Of a stretch of DNA of 64,000 bases, positions 49,701 to 51,668 are shown piece after piece (the stretch's first letter is position 1; each line of letters opens with the position of its first letter). Position numbers and translations under genes: made by a program. The notes below the pieces were generated by a model. That model saw only the letters and a program-made list of their open reading frames with translations. It was not told the origin of the DNA and searched no databases. Origin of the DNA: Chrysogorgia sp. JL179-B06 (taxonomy: Eukaryota; Cnidaria; Anthozoa; Scleralcyonacea; Chrysogorgiidae); assembly GCA_035772405.1 (NCBI GenBank), contig JAYKKM010000428.1, forward strand, positions 2,331,001 to 2,395,000. Direction: 5' to 3'.

Positions 49701-50934
49701 GCTACCTGTGGTAGCACTGAGTCTAGCTTTCAGAAGTCTTAGTCTTAGAAGTCTTCTAGGTGAAACTTCATATAAATCCCGAAATGACATCACAGACTAT
49801 CGGTAGTAAAATTTGAAATTAAAATCGGCTGTTATTTTCAAAATAAAGCATTATAGCATTATGTTTTAAATTTGGGATATTTATATGAAACATCTGCTAA
49901 AATTTTGCTAAAAATATAATTTTTGTTCCTATAGGAATTCTGATTCAAATTCCTATAGGAAAGTTTGTTCCTATAGGAATTCCTATAGCATGGGAATTTT
50001 CCTATAGGAATTCCAATTCAAATTCCTATAGGAAAGTTTGTTCCTATAGGATCCTATAGGATTTTTTCGTAAGGGTTTCTATGTTATTTTCCTTTCTATG
50101 TCACGATAATGGCTGACTCAGCAGTTATACCAACAGGCTTAATTGCAATAGGGCTGGCTGGTTTGTGTGTATCATCACATTAATGTACTAGTAGCCCAAG
50201 TTAACACCTAGTGGGCATCTTGTTAATTAAGTTATTATACATTCTATATTTATTATATATATATTATTATACATTTGCCAATCATTAAATGAACTGGATA
50301 CAGGTCAGACAATTTTAGCAATATTTAAGGATAGGAATAGGAGGGATATTTAGGGTTAGGTTTTTTTTGTCACAATTGCATTTATATGTTTATATAGCCT
50401 ATGTGGTCCAGTGTCGGACCTGTATCCTTGTGGCGATCATTAAAATTAGCATAATAGGTGGATTTTTGGATTGGGGAAAATAATTAATTAAATAATGATT
50501 TATTATATACTAATTATTTTAAAATGGTTATGAAAAATTTTAATATTTCATATTTTTCTTTCAAAGGAAAGTGATTGTGTTGTCTTATAATTACAAATAT
50601 GTCAGCTTTTCCCATAGCTTCACAAACATTTGATGTAAAATCATTAAAATTATTATTATTATTTGAGCAAAAGGCACATTTATTATTTATATACAGTATG
50701 CAGCTGTAGTTTCTATACTCATATTATACTATAACTATTGGCTTTCAATGATAACGGCCGCATTATGTATGTGTAACAATAAATCGTCATTTTGAAAAAA
50801 AATACTATTACCTGTCCAAAAGAGTTTGGTTTGCTTCTTCTTTCATGATCACCAATTGTAAGACTAGAGTTATATTCAATTAATGTGATGTTCTCTTGAA
50901 GCGATGGTGGAGGAAACACTGCTAAACTTGACAT
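5550..50934 (-). CDS. AAAS: ALADIN, WD40 nucleoporin (whole gene, 17 coding exons)
   Basis: ALADIN is a WD-repeat protein of the nuclear pore cytoplasmic face, anchored by the membrane nucleoporin NDC1; loss in man causes triple-A syndrome. Coding exons in transcript order: 50934-50812, 48514-48384, 44445-44390, 40791-40700, 36030-35947, 32240-32209, 31513-31454, 30356-30273, 27183-27063, 25775-25654, 22426-22366, 22276-22186, 20945-20843, 20757-20690, 19425-19350, 7863-7776, 5681-5550. The sum is 1,524 nt, in frame throughout, giving 507 residues and TAA; the human protein has about 546. All introns are GT-AG and all phases agree across junctions, which supports the model strongly. The N-terminus (FPPP motif) and the blades match the family in order: [61 protein letters not shown]. 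About 18 residues present in vertebrates between exons 4 and 5 were not found; a small phase-0 exon may be missed. Confidence 0.92.
5891..6192. repeat. Foldback repeat with GCCGTTAGGCGAG centre, copy 1
   Basis: The arm ATCATATGATAGCGAGT...TTAAGGATTTACAC (5,893-5,930) is mirrored at 6,011-6,045; the turn is GCACGAGCCGTTAGGCGAGTG. After the hairpin come a CATGACAAAATTAC / GTAATTTTGTCATG inverted pair (6,063-6,182) and TTGCACTCGAGTGCAA palindromes. Lies in AAAS intron 16... the last intron, between exons 16 and 17. Confidence 0.7.
6196..6705. repeat. Foldback repeat with GCCGTTAGGC centre, copy 2
   Basis: A tandem second copy of the preceding element, with arms at about 6,199-6,250 and 6,300-6,362 and the same tail (TCAGCCAATCAGAATCCAG at 6,659 as at 6,155). 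About 230 bp of unrelated sequence (6,380-6,610) sits within the second tail; the small open frame there is not supported. Confidence 0.65.
6745..6798 (-). ncRNA. Degenerate hammerhead-like motif
   Basis: On the minus strand CTGATTA, a short stem, then GATGAAACGTC and TTTCGTC followed by ACTAAA mimic the hammerhead order CTGATGA-stem II-GAAA-stem III-GTC. Here the G of the core CTGATGA is changed and stem II is broken, so it is expected to be inactive. It is a relative of the better copy at 24,229-24,275. Confidence 0.35.
7037..7490 (+). mobile_element. pogo/Tc1-like non-autonomous element with TA duplication
   Basis: Termini CCGTAAACC...GGTTTACGG are perfect inverted repeats flanked by TA on both sides (7,035-7,036 and 7,491-7,492). 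Subterminal ATATAAGCCC motifs repeat in both ends. The centre carries a 43-codon acidic frame (7,186-7,317). This looks like a deletion derivative of a Tc1/mariner-superfamily (pogo-type) transposon. Confidence 0.7.
7186..7317 (+). pseudogene. Acidic tail of a transposase (remnant frame)
   Basis: ATG at 7,186 to TAA at 7,317, 43 residues. It contains [12 protein letters not shown] and [10 protein letters not shown] at its end. Very acidic C-termini are common in pogo/Tigger transposases, and the frame sits just inside the element's 3' terminus. I infer that internal deletion left only the last exon's tail. It is too short to be functional alone. Confidence 0.45.
7776..7863 (-). CDS. AAAS: AAAS coding exon 16
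   Basis: Residues 435-464: [18 protein letters not shown] then [11 protein letters not shown], matching the GIIQGEP...QLITFHPSFNKGALLSV stretch. Acceptor ATTATAG, donor GTTAGT, phases 2 and 0. Confidence 0.92.
8862..11073. repeat. Minisatellite with two alternating unit types (about 22 units)
   Basis: Each unit contains GAGGTACAGCGAAAAATCCG, then one to three copies of GTCCGATT, then CGATCGTGACGGATCG and AGATTGGTGAGGTTAACT. A long type (about 120-125 bp) continues AGTGTTATACTGCATGTGG; a short type (about 95-100 bp) continues GAGGGCACACTGCGA. The two types are interspersed irregularly, with higher-order copies visible (9,600-9,960 versus 10,630-10,970). The short open frames over it are repeats, not genes. 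Confidence 0.9.
11075..12180. other. AAAS intron 15 interior, no gene seen
   Basis: Contains a curious block at 11,072-11,145 repeated in mixed orientation at 13,620-13,692 (see findings). The minus frame 11,609-11,836 has a PVFDL string resembling an ALADIN strand, but there is no splice signal and a better exon exists at 19,350-19,425. Confidence 0.4.
12183..12380. repeat. Foldback element with GGTTTCCATATG termini
   Basis: Starts TTAAGCCTGGTTTCCATATG (12,182-12,201). The interior is built from GATCGC/GCGATC words in both orientations and CATATGGAAAC returns at 12,255 and 12,332. Member of the hairpin group whose ends read TTAAGCC(T/C)GTTTCCA (see also 23,176, 27,251, 38,477). Confidence 0.55.
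12548..12706 (+). CDS. Unrecognised short coding-like frame
   Basis: An open frame ending in TAA at 12,704-12,706 reads [20 protein letters not shown] then [19 protein letters not shown] and [13 protein letters not shown]. It looks protein-like (mixed charged/hydrophobic, helix-forming, basic end) and is more GC-rich than its surroundings, but no start codon is present in frame (a TAA lies just upstream). A possible acceptor is CTTGAAG before 12,551. It may be the last exon or tail of a transposon protein. I do not recognise it. Confidence 0.25.
   Translation, partial: EDEAVPEAEGRQCEKLQALLSKYLEISVELKNDVFLAQVRPNKLRRDLRQYF
13193..13492 (-). pseudogene. LINE reverse-transcriptase fragment (N-terminal side)
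   Basis: The minus frame reads [19 protein letters not shown] and then [18 protein letters not shown], the conserved block just before RT domain 1 of non-LTR retrotransposons (A-GPD-IP motif). Only about 100 residues remain, with no catalytic motif. It lies antisense-neutral, same strand as AAAS, in intron 15. Confidence 0.75.
13700..16420. other. AAAS intron 15, low-complexity and unassigned sequence
   Basis: No host exon recognised. It includes a solitary end of the 32.8-kb foldback transposon at 14,093-14,114 (GGTGGTAACGGCCGCCCATA), a 51-codon frame at 14,388-14,543 ([19 protein letters not shown]...), and a duplicated ATCGAAC...GACGT...TAATATTT-CTGAATTGAAC block (15,238-15,275 and 15,660-15,697). 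Confidence 0.35.
14093..14114. mobile_element. Solo terminus of the foldback element
   Basis: TTTTTGGTGGTAACGGCCGC followed by CCATA is identical to the right end of the 2.9-kb palindrome at 35,647-35,669. No partner end is visible nearby, so this is a truncated or recombined copy. Confidence 0.6.
16478..16850. repeat. Direct repeats (about 65-90 bp, three copies) broken by a Penelope-type terminal fragment
   Basis: GTGGTTTATAAATAGAACGA followed by AGCAATAACATATATGATAG recurs at 16,478, 16,719 and 16,799. Between the first two lies 16,600-16,710 with a perfect inverted pair around GACTCTGAAGATGACCGCC. Confidence 0.65.
16600..16712 (-). mobile_element. Penelope-like terminal fragment with hammerhead-like words
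   Basis: In complement: CTGAAGATGACCGCCGC...GTCGAAACGTCAGTC then ACCAACAACAGTC. Related text occurs at 55,515-55,575 beside the Penelope-like remnant. Penelope-like elements carry hammerhead ribozyme motifs in their terminal repeats (known); the core here has an insertion (CTGA-AGA-TGA) and is probably degenerate. Confidence 0.4.
16876..17012. repeat. Inverted outlier copies of the 8.9-11.1 kb minisatellite
   Basis: CACCAATTTCACGATTCGTC, ACGATCGGACAAATCGGACG and TGTACCTCTTCTACCTAAG are the reverse complement of the array unit. One and a half units are present, 5.8 kb from the array and in opposite orientation. Confidence 0.75.
17250..17740 (-). pseudogene. LINE C-terminal fragment after the RT domain
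   Basis: Minus-strand reading gives [20 protein letters not shown], then [20 protein letters not shown] and [15 protein letters not shown], later [16 protein letters not shown] and [12 protein letters not shown]. This is the conserved C-terminal tail of CR1/Jockey-like non-LTR retrotransposons (QRRATKFI ... L..W..L... FK..L). One stop/frame change separates it into pieces. The 3' tail reaches about 17,060. Confidence 0.8.
17757..17810. repeat. Inverted partner of 8,706-8,750
   Basis: TGGAATCTATTCGACAGTAT followed by TGGAC is the exact complement of GTCCAATACTGTCGAATAGATTCCA-type sequence at 8,706-8,731; CGTACGATTCGTGAAA follows in both. The pair brackets the minisatellite and its inverted outlier copies. 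Confidence 0.6.
18198..18562. repeat. Foldback element with GGCCCTGTTCACACCATACC ends
   Basis: The left end is mirrored at 18,537-18,562 (GAATCCGGTATCGTGTGGACGGGACC in pieces). Internal arms AATCCGATACG...CGTATCGGATT repeat. Open frames here on the minus strand are palindrome artefacts. Confidence 0.6.
19350..19425 (-). CDS. AAAS: AAAS coding exon 15
   Basis: Residues 410-434: [17 protein letters not shown], matching VILLFRTRNSPVFELLP. Acceptor ATTAACAG, donor GTAACA, phases 1 and 2. The next intron is 11.5 kb and is the most repeat-rich of the gene. Confidence 0.9.
19518..19547. repeat. (AAT)n microsatellite
   Basis: About ten ATA/AAT triplets; a second run lies at 19,670-19,704. Both are in AAAS intron 14. 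Confidence 0.9.
19790..20000 (-). mobile_element. tRNA-derived SINE, copy 1
   Basis: On the minus strand TAGCTCAATGGTTAGAGCGT (A box) and GGTTACAGGTTCGATTCGTG (B box) are spaced like a tRNA gene, followed by a non-tRNA body with AACATTTTCTGAGGATACGA. The same body occurs at 22,562-22,725 and 28,467-28,525. RNA polymerase III-driven SINE. Confidence 0.8.
20690..20757 (-). CDS. AAAS: AAAS coding exon 14
   Basis: Residues 387-409: [19 protein letters not shown], the most conserved ALADIN blade and the first one I recognised. Only an 85-bp intron separates it from exon 13. Donor GTACTG, phase 1. Confidence 0.93.
20843..20945 (-). CDS. AAAS: AAAS coding exon 13
   Basis: Residues 353-386, with [17 protein letters not shown] matching the GGAKSATIVADLSE region. 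Acceptor TGTTTTAG, donor GTAATA, phases 1 and 2. Confidence 0.92.
21295..21420. repeat. Inverted GAGGGTTAGTATGAGGG / CCCTCACCCTAATATTAACC repeat
   Basis: GAGGGTTAATATGAGGGTGA is followed about 40 bp later by its complement. Short G-rich foldback in AAAS intron 12. Confidence 0.6.
21560..21790. repeat. MITE family C, half copy
   Basis: GCTGTACATCGAACCTGAGC, AAAATGGCGGCATCCAGAAG and GAGAATGAAAACGTTATCT match the right arm of the fuller copy at 30,830-31,140. The frames at 21,517-21,750 derive from this repeat. Confidence 0.65.
21941..22200. repeat. 20-bp minisatellite carrying a 5' splice site (13 units)
   Basis: Unit CATACCAACAGGTTAGTAAA with C/T and G/C variants, about 13 units exactly 20 bp apart. 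In the AAAS transcript orientation each unit reads TTTACTAACCTGTTGGTATG, and the unit at 22,181-22,200 supplies the last exonic bases and the GTATGT donor of exon 12. Confidence 0.92.
22186..22276 (-). CDS. AAAS: AAAS coding exon 12, donor inside a minisatellite
   Basis: Residues 323-352: [18 protein letters not shown] then [12 protein letters not shown]. Acceptor AATCTAG. The donor CTGTTG/GTATGT is the first unit of the 20-bp tandem array that fills the start of the next intron, so the same exon-end/donor sequence is repeated about a dozen times downstream. Ends phase 1. Confidence 0.9.
22366..22426 (-). CDS. AAAS: AAAS coding exon 11
   Basis: Residues 302-322: [20 protein letters not shown], matching the VWEAQMWTCERW blade. 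Acceptor ATTATCAG, donor GTATAT, phases 2 and 0. Confidence 0.92.
22562..22725 (-). mobile_element. tRNA-derived SINE, copy 2
   Basis: Minus strand TGGCTCAATGGTTAGAGCGT and GGTTACAGGTTCGATTCCTA form A and B boxes. The body CGATCGTCCATGTATCG is shared with copy 1. It is followed by GCAGTGTGTATATTAACACA palindromes up to 22,850. Confidence 0.8.
22940..23182. repeat. Foldback element with AAGGGGCTGATTACATGG ends
   Basis: AAGGGGCTGATTACATGGAG with AGCCCGGGCTGAGATTTCAG returns inverted as CAGCCCGGGCTGAAATTTCT and CCATGTAATCAGCCCCTTA. The ends abut CTAA/TTAA. Confidence 0.7.
23176..23338. repeat. Foldback element with GCCTGGTTTCCATATGG ends
   Basis: TTAAGCCTGGTTTCCATATG (23,177-23,196) is mirrored by ATATGGAAACCAGGCTTTAG (23,315-23,334); arms with GTCTTTACGGTCGC and CGTGTTTCTTTTG pair almost perfectly. 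It lies directly next to the previous element, sharing TTAA. Confidence 0.75.
23338..23415 (-). mobile_element. tRNA-like SINE head, second type
   Basis: Minus strand CCGTAGCTTAGTGGTCAGAG and GGGTCGCGGGTTCAATTCCA are A- and B-box-like. A similar B-box region is at 26,916-26,945. No convincing tRNA cloverleaf, so a SINE is preferred over a tRNA gene. Confidence 0.55.
24229..24275 (-). ncRNA. Hammerhead-ribozyme-like motif
   Basis: Minus strand: CTGATGA (24,267-24,261), a hairpin GGGC-TCC-GCTC as stem II with one extra A, GAAAC (24,248-24,244), a short stem III (ACG/CGT) and GTC (24,232-24,230) at the expected cleavage place. This is the complete order of conserved core nucleotides of a type I hammerhead with a very short stem III. 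Stem I pairing is only partial. A second CGAAACGTCAGTATTTCG lies inverted at 24,283-24,300. Such motifs are known in Penelope-like elements and small retrozyme repeats. Confidence 0.5.
25030..25503. repeat. MITE family B, copy 1
   Basis: CTTAAAGTGCCTATCCAGCC then TGTGGGGATTTTAC is mirrored at 25,466-25,500 (GTAAAATCCCCGCAGGCTGG...CTTTAAG). Internal arms TCTTGTTGTTCGAAAATTTC etc. also pair. Copies at 30,606-30,828 and 63,190-63,570. Confidence 0.75.
25654..25775 (-). CDS. AAAS: AAAS coding exon 10
   Basis: Residues 262-301: VWDVTMESG closes the previous blade, then [18 protein letters not shown]. Acceptor TATTAG, donor GTATTT, phases 0 and 2. An internal CAG/GTAC looks like a donor but reading through keeps the frame and the homology. 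Confidence 0.9.
26117..26247. repeat. Strong hairpin element, GC-rich core
   Basis: ACTTATTTACTGAGACC is mirrored by GGTCTCAGTAAATAAGT; the core CCGCCGTTGTTGCCC ... GGGCAACAACGGCGG (26,155-26,197) is a perfect 15-bp stem with a GAGGCGAAGCCGAG turn. Sits inside a wider element (25,785-26,540) whose ends repeat TTGTTATATAG. Confidence 0.8.
26540..26652. repeat. Hairpin element
   Basis: ATATGTTATTTA...TATAGAAAAATATTT pairs with AAATATTTTCCTATA...TAAATAACATAT. The centre includes TGCTCGAGGTTTCAG. Confidence 0.65.
27063..27183 (-). CDS. AAAS: AAAS coding exon 9
   Basis: Residues 221-261, containing [19 protein letters not shown] and the following [14 protein letters not shown]; a canonical blade. 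Acceptor TTCTTTAG, donor GTAGGT; ends phase 0. Confidence 0.92.
27250..27655. repeat. Foldback element with GGCCCGTTCACACGGGCG end
   Basis: Starts CTTAAGGCCCGTTCACACGG; arms are made of GCGATTTGCTGCGATTT-like words and their complements (27,283-27,440 against 27,585-27,645). The outer right end is replaced by the next foldback element, which appears to have inserted there. Confidence 0.55.
27657..27872. repeat. Foldback element, near-perfect arms
   Basis: ATAGACCGATTGCAAATATG, GGCGGCGATGTCATGAAAAC, GAGGCTTTTCGGTGGTTACC and GTTGCTAGG are mirrored in order at 27,786-27,872. Arms of about 90 bp with a short centre around TGTTGGACCAAAAACAACAG. Confidence 0.8.
27978..28095. repeat. Hairpin with CCGCTAGGCGAG turn
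   Basis: GTGATCCAAACACTTGGGAA is mirrored by TTCCCAAGTGTTTGGATCAC; the turn ACGAACCGCTAGGCGAGTG resembles that of the 5.9-kb hairpins although the arms are unrelated. Confidence 0.75.
28467..28525 (+). mobile_element. SINE fragment, B box and body
   Basis: AGGTTCGATTCCTGTCCGGG then ACATTTTCTGAGGA and GCTTGACGATCGTCC match the SINE copies at 19,790 and 22,562 in the opposite orientation; 5' part missing. Confidence 0.7.
28640..28772. repeat. Hairpin element
   Basis: TTAGTGATTAAAAATCCCTC pairs with AGGGACATTTAATCACTAA; the centre is CG-rich (GCCTCGGGAGG, CCCTCGGCGCTC). Confidence 0.65.
28945..29302. repeat. 21-bp minisatellite, about 17 units
   Basis: Unit of 21 bp built on CAGTGCAAAAATCTGTTATC with T/C and A/T variants. 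Because 21 is divisible by 3 and the unit lacks stops in most frames, five overlapping frames of 120-140 codons are open here on both strands. They are not genes. In AAAS intron 8. Confidence 0.92.
29440..29612. repeat. Hairpin element
   Basis: GTAATAGTATGATTTCTCGT and TGCAATTTGAAAAAAACACG are mirrored by CGTGTTTTTTCCAAATTGCA and ATCATACTATTAC; the inner arm GTTTTTCAAAGAC pairs with GTCTTTGAAAAAC. Confidence 0.75.
29640..29745. repeat. 19-bp tandem repeat
   Basis: Unit CGTCTACAGACGTTATTAT repeated about five times with decay; contains the palindrome CGTCTACAGACG. Confidence 0.85.
30273..30356 (-). CDS. AAAS: AAAS coding exon 8
   Basis: Residues 193-220: [18 protein letters not shown] then KVDP, a WD40 blade closely following the vertebrate protein. 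Acceptor CTTTAAAG, donor GTTTGT, phases 2 and 2. Confidence 0.9.
30606..30828. repeat. MITE family B, copy 2
   Basis: ATGGATTCTCCTGAGAAAAA and TCAGCCAAAAATTTCATCTTC shared with the other copies, mirrored at 30,735-30,790. Confidence 0.75.
30830..31142. repeat. MITE family C, full foldback copy
   Basis: Arm TATCTGCTCTTGTGCTCGAG ... GCCATTTTAGAG at 30,834-30,911 is mirrored at 30,975-31,065 (AAAATGGCGGC ... CTCGAGTACAAGAGCAGATA). Related half copy at 21,560-21,790. Confidence 0.75.
31454..31513 (-). CDS. AAAS: AAAS coding exon 7
   Basis: Residues 173-192, with [15 protein letters not shown] matching the LKHRLQRNVASLAW region. Acceptor ACTTCAG, donor GTACAG, phase 2 at both ends. Confidence 0.9.
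31908..32182 (+). mobile_element. tRNA-derived SINE, third type
   Basis: TGTGGTCTAGTGGTTACCAC (A box) and ACAGGTTCAAATCCTAGGTC (B box) lie in tRNA-like spacing, followed by a body and a tail ACTAAACTAAACTAAA. It ends 26 bp from AAAS exon 6. Confidence 0.75.
32209..32240 (-). CDS. AAAS: AAAS coding exon 6 (32 nt)
   Basis: A very small exon coding [10 protein letters not shown], matching the family's DDSVRVY strand. Acceptor ACTTTAG, donor GTATAT, phases 0 and 2. It is separated from exon 5 by the large foldback transposon at 32.77-35.67 kb. Confidence 0.88.
33220..33795. repeat. 20-bp minisatellite in left arm of the foldback transposon (about 28 units)
   Basis: Unit ACTCAACGTAAAGTGAAATG with GAAACG, GATACG and AAAACG variants. 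A few units carry TCTTGC/TATTGC in place of TAAAGT. Confidence 0.92.
34893..35245. repeat. Same 20-bp minisatellite, inverted, in right arm (about 17 units)
   Basis: Unit ACTTTACGTTGAGTCGTTT and variants, the complement of the left arm but with about ten fewer units, so the two arms have drifted in copy number. Confidence 0.92.
35947..36030 (-). CDS. AAAS: AAAS coding exon 5
   Basis: Residues 135-162; contains [18 protein letters not shown], the first clear WD40 blade. Acceptor TCATCAG, donor GTAGAA, phase 0 at both ends. Confidence 0.9.
36212..36322. repeat. Family D TIR element, copy 2
   Basis: ATAGATCTCTTTCATAATGG and its mirror GTTATGAAAGAGGTCTAT define a 111-bp element sharing TTCTTTGGAATTACAGACAC with copy 1. 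Confidence 0.7.
36420..36760 (+). mobile_element. SINE split by a family A MITE
   Basis: ATGTAGCTCAATGGTTAGAG (36,433) and the continuation TTTGATCCCTGTGCGGGACT (36,719) are the two halves of the SINE; between them lies MITE A (36,462-36,708). The SINE consensus has GGCAATCAGAAGG at the junction; the filled site reads GGCAATT...AATTAGAA, so AAT(T) was duplicated. Confidence 0.75.
36462..36708. repeat. MITE family A, copy 2
   Basis: Termini TTGACGGTACCGAAAAA and TTTTTCGGTACCGTCAA, interior as in copy 1. Confidence 0.8.
37225..37645. repeat. Foldback element
   Basis: TTTGATATGCAAATATCTGG, AAAATGATAAAGTAACTTCT and CCTCAAAACATTTTATTGTC at 37,240-37,375 recur inverted at 37,545-37,660. The minus frame at 37,126-37,362 is part of it. 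Confidence 0.7.
38477..38646. repeat. Foldback element with AAAGCCCGTTTTCCACTTC ends
   Basis: TTAAAGCCCGTTTTCCACTT is mirrored by AAGTGGAAAACGGGCTTTAG; arms continue CACCATTTCGCTCGCCGCTA / CGACGAGCGCAATGGTG. Confidence 0.8.
38925..39055. repeat. Degenerate CCCTAA tandem repeat
   Basis: Units of TATCCCTATTCCTAACCCTAA, about five copies. Interstitial telomere-like text also at 61,918-61,985 and 31,845-31,870; TTAGGG is the metazoan telomere repeat, but these runs are short and imperfect. Confidence 0.6.
39330..40060 (+). pseudogene. LINE 3' portion, RT C-terminal domain
   Basis: Reading with one frame change gives [12 protein letters not shown], then [15 protein letters not shown], and an intact 125-codon stretch (39,506-39,883) with [35 protein letters not shown], and [20 protein letters not shown]. 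This is the conserved tail of a Jockey/CR1-like non-LTR element, 5' truncated. The 3' end TTGATTTAATAATAATAATA (40,039) is a typical LINE tail. AAAS intron 4, opposite strand to the gene. Confidence 0.8.
40700..40791 (-). CDS. AAAS: AAAS coding exon 4
   Basis: Residues 104-134, with [13 protein letters not shown] matching the ASGWALALCRW region of the vertebrate protein. Acceptor ATCTAG; donor AAG/GTGTGA in phase 0. The family has roughly 18 more residues before the next recognised exon, so either the donor or a small extra exon is unresolved. Confidence 0.75.
40976..41100. repeat. MITE family A, truncated copy 3
   Basis: AATTGACGGTACCGAAAAAG and GGTACATTTAACCATAATTC shared with copy 2; the right half is missing and the large simple repeat begins 60 bp later. 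Confidence 0.75.
41190..43810. repeat. 2.6-kb CTCCAA/CTCCTA/ACATGT hexamer field
   Basis: Hexamers CTCCAA and CTCCTA alternate, punctuated by CTCCTACATGTACTCC modules. Left flank grades from CTCCAACCTCCAAA. One 50-bp non-repeat interruption lies at 43,640-43,690 (GGTTGAAGGAAGATACGCCC). Since the period is a multiple of three, long frames (up to 520 codons) are open on both strands: [20 protein letters not shown] and [10 protein letters not shown] on plus, [10 protein letters not shown] and [10 protein letters not shown] on minus. None has a non-repeat domain, so they are not annotated as genes. AAAS intron 3. Confidence 0.93.
44390..44445 (-). CDS. AAAS: AAAS coding exon 3
   Basis: Residues 85-103 ([18 protein letters not shown] after the split Trp), matching the acidic GVLNEI-type helix region of ALADIN. 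Acceptor TTCAAG, donor GTATAA, phases 2 and 1, both consistent with neighbours. Only 56 nt. Confidence 0.85.
44565..45288. repeat. 20-bp minisatellite, about 36 units
   Basis: Unit TAACGTCTTACAACGTAGTG, exceptionally homogeneous between 44,880 and 45,120. Starts and ends in partial units (TGTAACATCTTG..., ...GCGAAGTGTAACGTC). AAAS intron 2. Confidence 0.93.
45528..45680 (-). CDS. Unrecognised 50-residue frame, transposon-like
   Basis: ATG at 45,680 to TAA at 45,528. The protein reads [20 protein letters not shown] then [20 protein letters not shown] and ends [10 protein letters not shown]. It is strongly basic and helical at first, and its GC content is far above the flanks, which suggests recent arrival. 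I do not recognise it; a fragment of a transposon protein is most likely. After the stop the frame continues [20 protein letters not shown], as if the stop were a mutation. Confidence 0.35.
   Translation of the reverse strand: MTCRKGIHHLEATWHQHRDELRQRRHLQARDANANTATIGIVAGNSGARV
45800..48220 (+). pseudogene. Non-LTR retrotransposon (endonuclease + RT), dead
   Basis: In order, across several frame changes: endonuclease motifs [12 protein letters not shown] (45,820) and [12 protein letters not shown] (45,918); a linker; RT with [12 protein letters not shown] (46,895), [17 protein letters not shown] (46,997), [16 protein letters not shown] (47,103, first catalytic Asp), [18 protein letters not shown] (47,284), and FADNSKLY (47,378) where the usual FADD has become FADN; then the C-terminal [13 protein letters not shown] (47,836). 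The element is CR1/Jockey-like by motif order. At least five frameshifts or stops. It sits in AAAS intron 2, in the opposite direction, and its 3' end lies about 160 bp from AAAS exon 2. Confidence 0.88.
48384..48514 (-). CDS. AAAS: AAAS coding exon 2
   Basis: Residues 42-84. It contains [15 protein letters not shown], matching the family's KDPLKTP region. The acceptor is TTACCAG; the exon ends in phase 2 (TG), completing a Trp with exon 3. The donor GTATGG was picked by phase and similarity to NIW and is the least certain boundary in the gene. A dead LINE ends within about 170 bp of it. Confidence 0.85.
48638..48736 (+). other. Possible plus-strand exon, unknown gene
   Basis: Between TTATCTTGCAG and a downstream GTAATG the sequence reads [20 protein letters not shown] then [11 protein letters not shown] before a stop. 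The composition is protein-like and it starts right after a good acceptor, but it lies inside AAAS intron 1 and I find no partner exon and no family. It may be a stray processed fragment. Confidence 0.25.
48800..50800. other. AAAS intron 1, no gene seen
   Basis: Unassigned AT-rich sequence. A patch at 49,925-50,070 repeats CCTATAGGAATTC palindromic words about eight times; GGTCCGACA-type words near 50,405 echo 39,040. Confidence 0.4.
50812..50934 (-). CDS. AAAS: AAAS coding exon 1
   Basis: Residues 1-41, beginning [12 protein letters not shown], the typical ALADIN N-terminus. I chose the ATG at 50,934 over an in-frame ATG at 50,976 because the family starts here. It ends GGACAG followed by GTAATA (phase 0). 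Confidence 0.9.
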
Positions 50935-51252
50935 AATAAAAATACTCTTTACACTTGGCGAACTTCGCTTGATCACAAAATTGAATTTCCCCCAAACCTG
51001 CCAGGTAACCTGGCCTAAATTTGAGTCAAATTTTCAAACAACAAAATTCCAACATATGCAAAAGTATTTTTGATAATCTGATAATAAGTTTATCTATCCT
51101 ATTAAACGAAATATTTCTTTTATTGATTTTGCCGTATGCATGCAAACAACCTTTTTTATTTCTAACCCGTGAGTAAAATTCATTTAATTTCGAGTATTTA
51201 AATTACCAGAACTCGCTTCCGGTTTGTGTATTCATCATCGATTGAGGTCAAG
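50935..51252. promoter_or_regulatory. Shared AAAS-UBR3 intergenic region, putative bidirectional promoter
   Basis: The 318 bp between the divergent start codons. It has no TATA box at a convincing distance for either gene and no repeat element, in contrast to everything around it. Short divergent spacers between housekeeping genes commonly act as bidirectional promoters. 5' UTRs cannot be delimited. Confidence 0.6.
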
Positions 51253-51668
51253 ATGGCGGAATTGTTAGGCAGAGGAAGACAAACTGCGTCCGCGGCCTTG
51301 AGAGCGCAGCATGGAACAGACATCGGAAAAACACAGTTGAATGCATTGCTAAATATACTTCTTAATCCAGAGAAAAGTTTTGGCGAGGAAGCTAAACAGT
51401 GGTGTATGTGGTTAATAGCTGGTGGCGAAAGTCCCGAAGTGTTTTTAGACAAGTTACGTGTTTATGACAGTTCACGAACTTGTGGTTTAGTTTGGCACAA
51501 GAACTTTGTAGCTTATAGGTGTCGGGATTGTGGTACGTCGCCGTGTATGTCTATTTGTGCTGATTGTTTTCATGAAGGAGACCATCAGGGACATGACTAT
51601 AACATGTTTCGCAGTCAGGCTGGCGGTGCTTGTGATTGTGGAGATGAAAATGTCATGAAGAAAGAAGG
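51253..51668 (+). CDS. UBR3: UBR3 E3 ubiquitin ligase, exon 1 (UBR box)
   Basis: UBR3 is a large RING-type E3 ligase with a UBR-type zinc finger. This exon codes residues 1-138. The ATG at 51,253 has a good context (AAGATGG); an in-frame ATG 27 bases upstream is possible but weaker. Residues 30-75 form a helical region (LLNILLNP...WCMWLIAGG), then the UBR box begins at about Cys77: [38 protein letters not shown] and [17 protein letters not shown]. Zinc-ligand Cys/His residues include C90, C93, C102, C105, H111, H114, C127 and C129. The CDCGD block is diagnostic and the order agrees with UBR3 better than UBR1/2. The donor is GG/GTAAGT, phase 2. Confidence 0.93.
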
